From assembly GCA_032718475.1 (NCBI GenBank), contig JAUCBJ010001747.1:1-55448 (forward strand): a stretch of DNA of 55,448 nt, read 5' to 3'. The notes beneath the pieces are model-generated. The model ran no database searches. It had not been told where the DNA came from and was given only the letters and a program-made list of their open reading frames with translations. Source of the DNA: Nemertoderma westbladi. Lineage: Eukaryota > Xenacoelomorpha > Nemertodermatida > Nemertodermatidae. A program made the translations under genes and the position numbers. Shown here one piece after another: positions 1 through 9,915 of this stretch. Each line of letters starts with the position of its first letter. Within the stretch, counting starts at the first letter, position 1.

Positions 1-165
1 AATCATTGTAAATTGTTGTTTTTCTTCCCTGACAACTTCCAAATTACAGTAATTAATTTTTCGGAATATTTCGAAAATTTAAATTAATTGAATTGAGCAT
101 TCACTCACAGATTGTTGCAGTATTTACAGTATGTGCCGGTACCGTTAACCTTTTTATTCACGCAG

Positions 166-252
166 GTGGCTTTATCTAACGACGTGGTAGACAGTGCTAT
201 TGTTACAGCTCTCGATCAGATCTGCAACTATATGGGGGGTGGAGCATTAATT
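166..252 (+). CDS. Prosaposin exon A1 (second quarter of a saposin-B domain)
   Basis: Acceptor ...cacgcag before GTG, donor gtaagt after ATT; 29 codons, phase 0 on both sides. It encodes a helix ending CNYMGGGALI. It is a close paralogue of exon 2926-3012. The exon with the first CxxC of this domain lies upstream of the window. Confidence 0.85.
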
Positions 253-3200
253 GTAAGTAAATCAGTTTCCTTGTGTTCTGGGCACAAGGAAATACTCCAT
301 ACTCAACGTTGTCGGTCATATAAACATATAATATTATTTTTATTTATCATCAATTATGTATAAACAAATTGTATGTTAATTAGGCAGGTTTAGGGGAGAG
401 TAGAGAAGGTCTATGTATGAAGAGACACCATAGTTTTGGTGTATTGAGTTGTAATTTTACGCAGCTTAGCTATTTCAGGTTCTATAAGTTTCAGTATTGT
501 TTGAGGTAATATACGAACTTTTTTTTATTGGCCTATTTCATAGTAGGTTGTAAAAACGCTTTTAAAATCTTTCATAGGAATAATTTTTAGCTCAATTAAA
601 TTACAATATTTATTTTTCTGTCAATCTAGCAATTAAAATAGGAAAATGAAATACAAATTCAAAAAATATTGCCACTGGAATTATTATTACTTTTAGGAAG
701 ATATCGATAGTTTTTACACGTTTTTGCCGCCAATCATTGTTCGTTGTCTTTCAGTTTCATTAACTTTAAATCTTGATTTATTTGGCAGTGCCGTTCTTTT
801 GTCAATAACTACGTACCCAAGTTGATTCAGGCCTTCGTTTCCATTTCTTCAAAAGAACTCTGTACGGATATCGATCTGTGTGATTCCACTATGAAACTTA
901 TAAGTTCTATTCAACAAGTAAGTTACTAAAATGTTGCCCAGATTACGATTTTGTGTTGAATTACATTGCTATTACATTAATTAAATTGCATACTTTAAAT
1001 ATCGGTGGTTGGACGTCGTGTATTGTTGTGTATTGCTTTAATTTATTTTTTATCTATTTCCCGCCATATATACCAATGTATATCTCCATATGGTGTTACC
1101 ACCTTGTCACCATGTTACCCTTCGTGTACTACATGGTTACTACCGGAGTACTACACCACTGGGTCTCCATGGTTCCCTCCGTGTGGCACCCTGTCTCCAT
1201 GGTTACCCTCTGTGTACTACTGAGTCTCCATGGTTACCCTCCATGTACCACTGAGTCCCCATGGCTACCCTCCGTATACCACTGGGTCTAAATGGTTACC
1301 ACCCGTGTACCACACCACTGATTCTCCATGGTTACCCACCGTGTACCACATCAGCTCCCTGGTTTGAATGAATTTCAACATTTCTCAACCTTTTTTATTA
1401 CTTTATACAGGTTGTGGCTAGCAACCCCGAAGCCTTCGAGAGCTCCACTGTTTGTGATGATTGTAAGTTAGCTATCACTACGGTGCAAGGTGTACTCAAA
1501 GACCCCAACAACCAACAACTCATTATCAAAGTAGTCGATACTCTTTGCGACAAACTTGGCGGGGAAGCTGCGATTTGCAAAGCTTTAGTACAAAATTATC
1601 TTCCACAGATAATAGCTAAATTCACTTCGCTTGTAAGTAAATTACTAGTTATTACTAGTTACTAGTTACTAGTAAACTACTAGTTATTCATTTAATGGTA
1701 AATTAGTTATTATTTTTGTTCTTACGCATAAACACCCCATTTCTTCTACATTGTTAATTATTTTCAGAATAAAGTGTATATTTGTATAAAAGGTGCATTA
1801 TTAATTATTATTACTAATATTACTTTAATTTTGAAAGTTTTGAAGCTAAAAACGTTCCTCCTAAACCTTAATATTAGATAAGCCGGTATTCTTTCGCATT
1901 ATTCATTACAGAACCCTGGATAATATTTAAAACACAAATTTGCGGCCCATAAATATTTACATCCCTTCCATTATAGACCAATATCCCGGCACTATTAAGT
2001 AGACCACTCACTTGGCGGCCCACTTCATATAAAGCAGCCTTTCATCTGGGGTAATTAACGTACCACAAAATAGTATAGTGCACGTGCACTGTGCCTGGGA
2101 TAGGTCACTGGATATCAAGGCCCAGGCGTGCCCAACTCGCCTGCCTGGGTTGATACAAATTATTTTGATTGATGGGGTGAAGCAATCAATATTAATTATA
2201 ATTTATCTAATGTTTAACGGAAAACTTATTATTTATTGTGCAACAGTCACGATTGACCTCTGACCCGCCAAAAGTCTATAAAGTCAAAACGGTAGGCCTA
2301 CCATCGCTGTTTTGACATAGAGAGAGATTACCGAGTGCAGAGAGCTGAGTTCAAATAGCGTGGAAGCCGCATCAAGTATTTTACGACTTGAGGTGACTGT
2401 GTCCGTCCACTTTGTTAGATTGACTAAGACGTTATCGTTGACTAATTTCAAGATTGTTGGTAAATTCCTTGGGCCACTTTGTCTTCTAACAGACCCAAAG
2501 TCCCCCACACCCCCTTATTCAGACAATCATTTTTCCACAGGTGCAAAGGTTTAACCACATAAAAATGGATGTAATCATGACCCTTTATAGGCCTACTGTA
2601 CCTTACACTTTAACTCCTTAAAGTCATATTTAATCTTAATTTTCTTATGTGAATTTATATAAGACCGGATTTATATAAGATTTATATAAAACTGTTTTTA
2701 CAGGATCCAGCAACTCTCTGCTCAGATATCGATTTGTGCGAAACTAAAACTGTTTTAGTATCCGATCCTAATGATGTTTGTTCTGATTGCGAACAAGGAG
2801 TGGAATATCTACAGGTAGGATGAAGTGATGTGATGTATAATAGCAGCCTAACGATTGGTTGGGTAGAATGGGTACTGTTATAATAACTTGTGATTGATTG
2901 TTTCACCTGATTACATTTTTTTCAGGATGTTTTAGCTTCAAGTGAAATAGACAAGATGATTGTTACAGCCCTCGATCAGATCTGCAACTATATGGGCGGT
3001 GGAGCTACGATTGTAAGTTGTAGATCAGTGTGTATTTGGTAATAGTGAAAGTTCTCTAACTAAATCGTTTAAAAGTTCTCGGGGTAGTAATAATGTATGT
3101 ATGATCTAATTTTTGTTTGTTGATTGTTTGAAAAAAAAGAGCAGAAAAAGCAAGAAAGCAGAAAGAAAAAGCAGACAAAAGATTTAAAATTATAAATTAG

Positions 3201-6200
3201 TACCGGTACTGGATGAATATTGAAAGTTAAATAAGAAAGTTCGCTGTAGAATTCACTACTGTAACTAACTAACGTTACTTTAAATTCTACGTTTCAGGAC
3301 TACGTATTCTTTACGAAATCGATCCCATATTTTCCAGTCCCCTCCTAATAATTTGACCTACACATAATATGTTACAGTGCCGTTCTTTTGTCGATAATTA
3401 CGCACCGAAATTGATCCAGGCCTTCGTTTCTATGACTCCACAAGAACTTTGTACCGACATCGATTTGTGTGGGTCGACTGTAGAGTTCATACGTTCTATG
3501 CAAAACGTAAGTGAATCTAAACGAACGTGATGAAAGTCGATTAATTAGTCCTAATTACAGAAATCTAACTTTACGTTTCTTGATCGCTTAAATATTTACA
3601 ATGAGAGGCATTATTTATAGGTCTATGAAGACATATTTTTGAGATTTAATAAAGAAAAATCATCTTTCAAGTTGGAGGCAAACGCAAATCACTGGCTTCT
3701 GATTGGCTGAAAATTAAATTAATTAATTTTAGAACCGATGGAATGGATATACGGCTATAAATATTAATTAGTAGTAGATTGTTTATTAATATTGATTAAT
3801 GATAAATATATAACCCAGGTTGCCACCAAGGAGTATTCAAAAGTTAAGGAAACAGACACAGCATGCGACGATTGTAAGCTGGCTATTACTACTGCGCAAG
3901 GTGTTCTTAACGACCCCAACAATCAAAAAATTATTATCAACGCAGTCGACAGTCTTTGCGACAAACTGGGAGGCGAGGCCCCGGTTTGCAAAGCTTTGGT
4001 TCAAACCTACTTACCTGAACTCATTGCTAAAATAACTTCCATAGTAAGTTACATTCTCTTCATTTACCTTTCGTTGAATATTACATGTGTGTCTCTGTTC
4101 CTTTTGTATGACGTACCATTGTAACTTATTGTAGCAATACTTTCCCCTGCTTAATAATAATTGTAGGCCTAAAGTACCTTATGGCTACCGTTCCACCTTA
4201 TATGTTACGCAATAATCTGTTTTTCAAAAATCAATATGACTTCTCTGTGTAACGATGTACTGTACCTATGCTGTGACCTACTGTACTCCGGCTGTATACG
4301 CATATTGTCTTGTACTGTACATTTGTGACATATTAAATTTCGTGTACCACAGCGACTTATATGTACCATATATATTATTAGTAACACTGAGCATTCTGTG
4401 TGCCATTGCGATGTACGTGTAAGGTGTAAGGTACCTGCAGGCTGCAGCAGCACAGCTGCTGTACCTTTTGTGGCCCAGTGATCTAGTCTGGCTCTGCTGT
4501 TTTCACTTTACTGGTTTTAAGTAAAAACCCGCAGGATACACAAGGGCTGAATCTAACCACAACAATATACGATATCCTAGAGAAACTCAGTAAAGCGGAA
4601 ACAAAACCGTGGCTCCTATTCCGAGATGAGAAATCCTCAATCGCCCCAATCGGTGCTTCACGTCTCAAACTTCAATTTACCAACTTAGTTGGGACCCCAA
4701 ACATTCCCCCCAACTGCCCAATAATCCCAGTCTCCTCCAATGCCGAGAGAAACTCAACCGAGTGGTACAATGATCCCATTACTCCTGACGAAGTTATACA
4801 ATCTGTAACTGGCTCCAAAAATAACAAAACCTGTGGCCCAGGTCGTTGTACTCTACGAACACTTAAAATACGCGGCCCATTTCGTTATACCATATATGGT
4901 TCTCCTATTCAATACCTGTCTTAACCTAGGTAAGATACCATCACTCTGGAAGCAAAGTATAATCTCTATATTATATAAGCACAAAGGCGAGGTCAACGAC
5001 CCCGACAATTATAGCGGAATAGCCCTTCTATCCGTTCTACTTAAGATCCTTACTGCCATGATAAACAAACGTGTCATTCGAAATATAATTCATCTTATAC
5101 CCAATTTTCAATTTGGCTTTCTACCTGGGAGATCCACCCACCAGGGCGTGGATCAGCTCCTATCCGATATCTGGGCGGCATTTCAAACCCCGGTAAACGG
5201 AAAGCGTGTCCTGTACGCCGCGTTCGTCGACTTCCGTAAGGCTTTCGACGTCGTCAGTAGGGCGGTCCTCCTTTACAAGATATACCAACTCGGCATCCGT
5301 GGGACGCGAACACTCTCTGCACAGACATTGGACTTTATATTTAATTTATTTAGGACGCGAACACTCTCTGCACAGACATTGGACTTTATATTTAATTTAT
5401 TTAGGACGCGAACACTCTCTGCACAGACATTGGACTTTATATTTAATTTATTTAGGACGCGAACACTCTCTGCACAGACATTGGACTTTATATTTAATTT
5501 ATTTAGGACGCGAACACTCTCTGCACAGACATTGGACTTTATATTTAATTTATTTAGGACGCGAACACTCTCTGCACAGACATTGGACTTTATATTTAAT
5601 TTATTTAGGACGCGAACACTCTCTGCACAGACATTGGACTTTATATTTAATTTATTTAGGACGCGAACACTCTCTGCACAGACATTGGACTTTATATTTA
5701 ATTTATTTAGGACGCGAACACTCTCTGCACAGACATTGGACTTTATATTTAATTTATTTAGGACGCGAACACTCTCTGCACAGACATTGGACTTTATATT
5801 TAATTTATTTAGGACGCGAACACTCTCTGCACAGACATTGGACTTTATATTTAATTTATTTAGGACGCGAACACTCTCTGCACAGACATTGGACTTTATA
5901 TTTAATTTATTTAGGACGCGAACACTCTCTGCACAGACATTGGACTTTATATTTAATTTATTTAGGACGCGAACACTCTCTGCACAGACATTGGACTTTA
6001 TATTTAATTTATTTAGGACGCGAACACTCTCTGCACAGACATTCGACTTTATATTTAATTTATTTAGGACGCGAACACTCTCTGCACAGACATTGGACTT
6101 TATATTTAATTTATTTAGGACGCGAACACTCTCTGCACAGACATTGGACTTTATATTTAATTTATTTAGGACGCGAACACTCTCTGCACAGACATTGGAC

Positions 6201-9091
6201 TTTATATTTAATTTATTTAGGACGCGAACACTCTCTGCACAGACATTGGACTTTATATTTAATTTATTTAGGACGCGAACACTCTCTGCACAGACATTGG
6301 ACTTTATATTTAATTTATTTAGGACGCGAACACTCTCTGCACAGACATTGGACTTTATATTTAATTTATTTAGGACGCGAACACTCTCTGCACAGACATT
6401 GGACTTTATATTTAATTTATTTAGGACGCGAACACTCTCTGCACAGACATTGGACTTTATATTTAATTTATTTAGGACGCGAACACTCTCTGCACAGACA
6501 TTGGACTTTATATTTAATTTATTTAGGACGCGAACACTCTCTGCACAGACATTGGACTTTATATTTAATTTATTTAGGACGCGAACACTCTCTGCACAGA
6601 TATTGGAATGTGCAAAGCGAAAACTAGATCTCGTCTTCGGTCCAACACACAATGTATTCTGTGCGAATTTATTATCAGAGAAATAGAAGAAAAGTTACCC
6701 ACCAATGCTACTGAGGTCAGTTCGTTTTTCTTTAATAAATTAATCGGCGACATTCATATTAATGAAATACTGTAGGCCTACAACTGTACTGTACATCTTT
6801 AGTGTAGACTTTCACACATAAACAAGAATCTATCTAATCTATCTGTTCTACTGAACCTCAAAAAATATATACTTTAATAGAAAGTAACAGCTGGCTGGCA
6901 TAATAAAACGCATTCACTGCAGAGCCTGATTCTCACGTTTGGAAATTGGACATTTAAAGTGGAAACTCGTATTTTTCACAATATGAAAAAATAATTTCCC
7001 AGTGAAAAATGTGTCAGTTGAGGAATAATTATGTTATAATAATTACTCATATCGATAAAATAGTATTTTTTGCACAACCTATCTCACTTTCTGGCCTTTT
7101 ATTTCTTACCTTTTAGAAACGACCGGGGTGAGGCCCCGTGTGGGGGTGGGGATGAAAACATCGGCTACTTTTTCATTAAAAATGTTTATTTTATCAATTT
7201 CATCAGTCGGCGATTATCCACGCTGTGGAGGAGATTTGTACTGTTTTACCGAAGACCGTGGGAGCGGAATGTAAACAATTTATCGAGATATACGGACCGG
7301 CGATAATTAAGTTGTTAAAGAGCGAAGTTCTACCGGGTCGAATGTGTTCCTTAATAGGTCTTTGTAGCGGAAAACGTGGAAGATTCGGTAAGAATAATAT
7401 ATGTCTATCTGTGGGGCGAGTCAAAATGCGAGCCATTAGTTAACGGTTGTTATAATTATATGGCCGTTTTACAAAGTTTGGCCTCAGTGTGTCATTGAAA
7501 ATAATAATTTAACTTTCCGCACCGATCAATAAATTAATGATATCGTGCAGTGGCGCCAAATATGTTACTTTTGGAAATTTATGCATTATGGGGGTCGAAT
7601 TTTGTGCTCTATTTTTGAACTTAAATGTGAATTTTAATTGTTATCGTGGCTTTATTTTCACTCACTCACTAACGTTCGTTCGTGTAACAAAACCACTCGG
7701 ATCATCACACTGAGTTTGAAAATAGTTATTATTATATATATACCTACGGTATAAAACCTATCAACTACAACCTATAACATTAAGTGCAGTTTAGAGGCCT
7801 GTATGTTATGGAAGTCATCAGCAACTCTATTCCAGTGGAGTGGTACCGGTAAGCAAAGCGTTAAGGTATACAGTAAAAGCCAATGAAGAGTTTAAGGGTC
7901 CACGGTTACAAATCCTGAAAAAAGTTATTATTACATAATTATAATTATTAATAAAAAAAAATACATATTATTTATATAAATACTAATAATTATTAATATT
8001 TACATGTAGGTATTAATTAATTTCATATAAATTGTTGTTTTATTACAGTAACCATGTCGTCAGGTCCCCCACCTGAGTCATGCGAACTTTGTAAGTTGGT
8101 TTACAACTACGCACAAACATTGTTAGAAACCGACAAAGATTCCATTGAGCACGTTGTCGACAAAGTCTGTAACTTTCTTCCCGACAGAGTCTACCATAGT
8201 GTAAGTTATTCTATATTAAATTCATCAATTATAGCAAAGTAGGCCACGTCATGATTCATGATATATGTGGTTTTACATCACATTTTGAACGCACTTAGAC
8301 CCCAAAACCAAAACACTACGATTGACCAGCATTGCGGACTCTGGTAGAGCTGTCACTGCTTGACTATCAGGATTATCATATTGATTTTTCCGTGAGTACA
8401 ATGTTTTTTTTTGGATACTTTTAAAAAACAAAAAAAAATACAAATATTTTCCCACTCATTTTTATCTTATCATAAAATACCTGAACGGATACGAAAACGA
8501 CTTGACATTTTTGAATTATAGGATGTTCAATATACTGTTTATAAGATTTGATTAATGTTTAGTGCGAACAGTTTGTAAACAAGTTCATTGATCTCATGGT
8601 GGATGAACTTCGGAATGAAGTAACTCCATCGGTGGCCTGCGGTGACATGGGCATGTGTCCTTCGATGAAAATAGTCGACTACCATGGGACCATATGCGAG
8701 AAAGGACCTAAAGTTTGGTGTGCAAACAAACAAAACGCTATCCAATGTGGGGTAAGTTTCAACATACAAAACTCTATCCAATAAGGGGTAAGTTCAACAA
8801 ACAAAACTCTATCCAATGTGGGGTAAGTTCAACAAACAAAACTCTATCCAATAAGGGGTAAGTTCAACAAACAAAACTCTATCCAATAAGGGGTAAGTTC
8901 AACATAAAAAACGCTACCCAATATGTTATGTATTTACAATTTGAGGTAATGCAATGTGTTGTTGGGTCAGTAGGTCAGTAGTAAAGTAACTATTTATATT
9001 CACTAACATATTGATAATATATTATATTCCTTATTCAACTTTATATATTGCGTTACAGGCCGTCAAGCATTGTATGAGGAACTTTTGGTAA
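166..9091 (+). CDS. PSAP: Prosaposin-like saposin precursor, 3' part of gene (12 coding exons, 5' end outside window)
   Basis: Prosaposins are secretory/lysosomal precursors cleaved into saposins, small disulfide-bonded proteins that present sphingolipids to lysosomal hydrolases. Exons: 166-252, 789-917, 1411-1632, 2704-2814, 2926-3012, 3378-3506, 3819-4043, 6578-6715, 7207-7387, 8049-8200, 8563-8751, 9059-9091. All have AG/GT borders and compatible phases and join into 561 codons including the stop. Each saposin-B domain shows the CxxC start, two middle cysteines and a final C-x5-C, and most domains are split by an intron, as in vertebrate PSAP. The C-terminus is a saposin-A-type domain (CEKGPKVWCANKQNAIQCG, then AVKHCMRNFW and TAA). 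An N-x-T sequon (NAT) lies in exon 6578-6715. Start codon, signal peptide and first domains are upstream of the window. Two splice sites lie inside tandem arrays. Family assignment is firm; one-to-one orthology with PSAP is inferred. Confidence 0.9.
789..917 (+). CDS. Prosaposin exon B1 (second half of a saposin-B domain)
   Basis: Acceptor tttggcag, donor gtaagt; 43 codons in phase 0. It begins CRSFVNNYVPKLIQ and closes the domain with CTDIDLC, the C-x5-C that ends saposins. Paralogue of exon 3378-3506. Confidence 0.88.
1091..1350. repeat. Degenerate minisatellite in prosaposin intron, about 30-bp unit
   Basis: About eight imperfect copies of a unit built on CTCCATGGTTACCCTCCGTG and TACCACTGGGT fill the intron between exons 789-917 and 1411-1632. 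Open frames over this stretch come from the periodicity and are not genes. Confidence 0.8.
1411..1632 (+). CDS. Prosaposin exon C1 (start and middle of the next saposin-B domain)
   Basis: Acceptor ctttatacag, donor gtaagt; 74 codons in phase 0. It contains the opening CDDCKLAITT and the two middle cysteines (TLCDKLGGEAAICKALVQ). It continues into exon 2704-2814. Paralogue of exon 3819-4043. Confidence 0.9.
2704..2814 (+). CDS. Prosaposin exon D1 (ends one saposin, opens the next)
   Basis: Acceptor tttttacag, donor gtagga; 37 codons in phase 0. DPATLCSDIDLC closes the domain begun in exon 1411-1632, then a short linker leads to CSDCEQGVEYLQ, which opens the next domain. The intron before it (1633-2703) holds no other recognisable feature. 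Confidence 0.88.
2926..3012 (+). CDS. Prosaposin exon A2
   Basis: Acceptor tttttttcag, donor gtaagt; 29 codons in phase 0. It encodes a helix ending CNYMGGGATI. Near-identical in its second half to exon 166-252, showing a tandem duplication of the exon block. Confidence 0.9.
3378..3506 (+). CDS. Prosaposin exon B2
   Basis: Acceptor tatgttacag, donor gtaagt; 43 codons in phase 0, starting CRSFVDNYAPKLIQ and closing with CTDIDLC. Paralogue of exon 789-917. Confidence 0.9.
3819..4043 (+). CDS. Prosaposin exon C2
   Basis: Acceptor tataacccag, donor gtaagt; 75 codons in phase 0. It carries CDDCKLAITT and SLCDKLGGEAPVCKALVQ. The last pair of cysteines of this domain is supplied by exon 6578-6715, across a 2.5-kb intron holding a LINE fragment and the 51-bp array. 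Confidence 0.9.
4530..5301 (+). pseudogene. LINE (non-LTR retrotransposon) reverse-transcriptase fragment, broken, in prosaposin intron
   Basis: Conceptual translation shows the usual LINE run-up (ITPDEVIQSV...NNKTCGPG), a frameshift near 4835-4850, then RT fingers/palm blocks: NYSGIALLSVLLKILTAMI, FQFGFLPGRSTHQGVDQLL and motif A, YAAFVDFRKAFDVV. Coding similarity stops at about 5301 just after QLGIRG, so motifs B-E (including the catalytic FADD box) are missing. No endonuclease domain is visible upstream. Loss of the 3' half is atypical for LINE insertions, which usually lose the 5' end. The clade cannot be set securely by eye. Confidence 0.8.
5302..6607 (+). repeat. 51-bp minisatellite of prosaposin splice acceptor plus exon start, 25 full copies and a final partial copy
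   Basis: The unit starts GGACGCGAACACTCTCTGCA and ends TTTATATTTAATTTATTTA. Copies start every 51 bp from 5302 to 6577 and are almost identical; one has C for G near 6043. Each unit holds 20 nt that look like an intron 3' end (TATATTTAATTTATTTAG) and 31 nt identical to the start of the prosaposin exon at 6578 apart from a silent change. Because 51 is divisible by 3, three long reading frames stay open across the array (two on +, one on -); these are by-products, not repeat proteins. Confidence 0.95.
6578..6715 (+). CDS. Prosaposin exon E (ends one saposin, opens the next); its acceptor is the last array copy
   Basis: It begins immediately after TTTATTTAG of the last 51-bp unit. 46 codons in phase 0: DANTLCTDIGMC closes the domain begun in exon 3819-4043; after a basic linker, CILCEFIIREIEEKL opens a new domain, followed by PTNATE with an N-x-T sequon. 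The donor is gtcagt. It is the positional equivalent of exon 2704-2814. Without it, splicing 4043 to 7207 would stay in frame but lose four domain-defining cysteines. Confidence 0.87.
7207..7387 (+). CDS. Prosaposin exon F
   Basis: Acceptor ttcatcag, donor gtaaga; starts in phase 0 and ends in phase 1. It completes the domain begun in exon 6578-6715: helix with ICTVLPKTVGAECKQFIEIY, then MCSLIGLC as the closing cysteine pair, then a basic Gly/Arg/Lys linker that may be a processing region. Confidence 0.88.
8049..8200 (+). CDS. Prosaposin exon G
   Basis: Acceptor ttttattacag, donor gtaagt; starts in phase 1 and ends in phase 0. After a Pro-rich linker it opens the last saposin-B domain with CELCKLVYNYAQTLL and contains the third cysteine (KVCNFLPDRV). 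The intron before it (7388-8048) is AT-rich with no recognisable gene. Confidence 0.88.
8563..8751 (+). CDS. Prosaposin exon H (end of last saposin-B domain, start of saposin-A domain)
   Basis: Acceptor taatgtttag, donor gtaagt at 8752; 63 codons in phase 0. CEQFVNKF...CGDMGMC closes the last saposin-B domain. CEKGPKVWCANKQNAIQCG is the first part of the C-terminal saposin-A-type domain. The exon end and its donor are repeated downstream at 35-bp spacing. Confidence 0.9.
8732..8905 (+). repeat. 35-bp tandem repeat of exon end plus splice donor, five copies
   Basis: The segment AACGCTATCCAATGTGGG|gtaagtt from the end of exon 8563-8751 recurs as ACTCTATCCAATaaGGG|gtaagtt. GT donors fall at 8752, 8788, 8823, 8858 and 8893, with spacing 36, 35, 35 and 35. 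Extending the exon to the second donor adds ten codons and then an in-frame TAA, so only the first donor supports the full protein. Confidence 0.9.
9059..9091 (+). CDS. Prosaposin terminal coding exon
   Basis: Acceptor tgcgttacag; encodes AVKHCMRNFW then TAA at 9089-9091. It aligns by eye with the end of vertebrate prosaposin (alanine/valine, HCxR, then V/FW), supporting both the family call and the gene end. Confidence 0.88.
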   Translation, partial: AVKHCMRNFW

Positions 9092-9624
9092 ATTCGACTA
9101 CAAACATATTAATCGATGCTTGTCGTCACTCACTCATTAGTCGTCACTCACAAAAATATTTATGGTGGAAATTCTTACAAGAACAAACAATTATTATTAA
9201 TGGATTGATATTAATAAGAATTTGTAATATTTATTTATTTAAATTTATTTAATAATTACATTGGGTAAATCACCTCGTTGTATTACGCGCATTGTATGTT
9301 TAATATTGGTAAATCTATATTCTTGGATATTCGAGAATTTCTGTACTCAAAATTATTAGTATTAAAATTTATCCGTTTTGTTTAATACATATTATGTAAT
9401 CCGACAATATTTATAGTTTTAATAATAATTATAAAAACTGTGGCAAATCTTGTACCAATTTGAGAAATGTATTGCGCTTATTCTTTAAAAAAATTATATG
9501 CGAATTAGAGGGGAAGTGAGGTTTATAATATGTTACTGTTACTGTATTATACATTACACATATTCACTGTTATTAACCTTATCAAAGTATTTCCATGCTG
9601 CTTAGTATACATACTATCAGTTAG
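9092..9624 (+). other. Prosaposin 3' UTR and flank
   Basis: AT-rich, no coding signal. A weak ATTAAA occurs at about 9361; no canonical AATAAA was noted nearby. The stretch ends at the target-site duplication of the LTR element. Confidence 0.4.
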
Positions 9625-9629
9625 CACTT

Positions 9630-9842
9630 TGTAAAAGCTTCTGTGGGATATAACTGGCCCCTTTTGCTTCGCAATCCAGTTTCCCCCCAGGCGCTGGAAT
9701 ACTCTAAAAAGGTTCTCTAACTGTATATATATTCCCCTCGCCCGCAAGGTACCGTTACAGGTGTTTTAACGGACATAAAAGTCATTCTGCTATATACGTG
9801 TTTTGGCGGACATGGTAAGGCAAAAAACCTGTAATGCACCAA
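9630..9842 (+). repeat. Element 1, 5' LTR remnant (first 213 bp)
   Basis: Matches the first 213 bp of the 3' LTR at 16419-16631 almost perfectly, starting TGTAAAAGCTTCTGTGGG. The match ends at GCACCAA. About 22 bp of filler follows, then sequence homologous to the gag ORF of element 2 from position 39385. This gives a deletion of roughly 3.4 kb relative to element 2's layout. Confidence 0.92.
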
Positions 9843-9915
9843 TTACACCGGTAATTGCACCGATAGCTCCAGTAGTTCGGATACTGTTGAGCGGACGCCA
9901 GAACGCGGAGCGAAG

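Noticed and set aside
953-1291. 112-aa ORF with Trp/Tyr repeats
   Set aside because: Lies in a prosaposin intron over a minisatellite; no splice or domain support.
5302-6607. CRISPR-like array
   Set aside because: There are no variable spacers; the whole unit is identical, and the host is an animal.
5273-6652. 459-aa minus-strand repeat protein
   Set aside because: Antisense of the same 51-bp array; no start context or flanking domain.
4833-6686. 617-aa open frame with 17-residue repeats fused to an RT fragment
   Set aside because: The repeats are a 51-bp prosaposin exon-edge minisatellite whose length is divisible by 3. Three frames stay open by periodicity and the true coding frame is a different one.
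4043-7207. Direct in-frame splice from exon 3819-4043 to exon 7207-7387
   Set aside because: It would lose four saposin cysteines; the exon at 6578-6715 supplies them and fits in phase.
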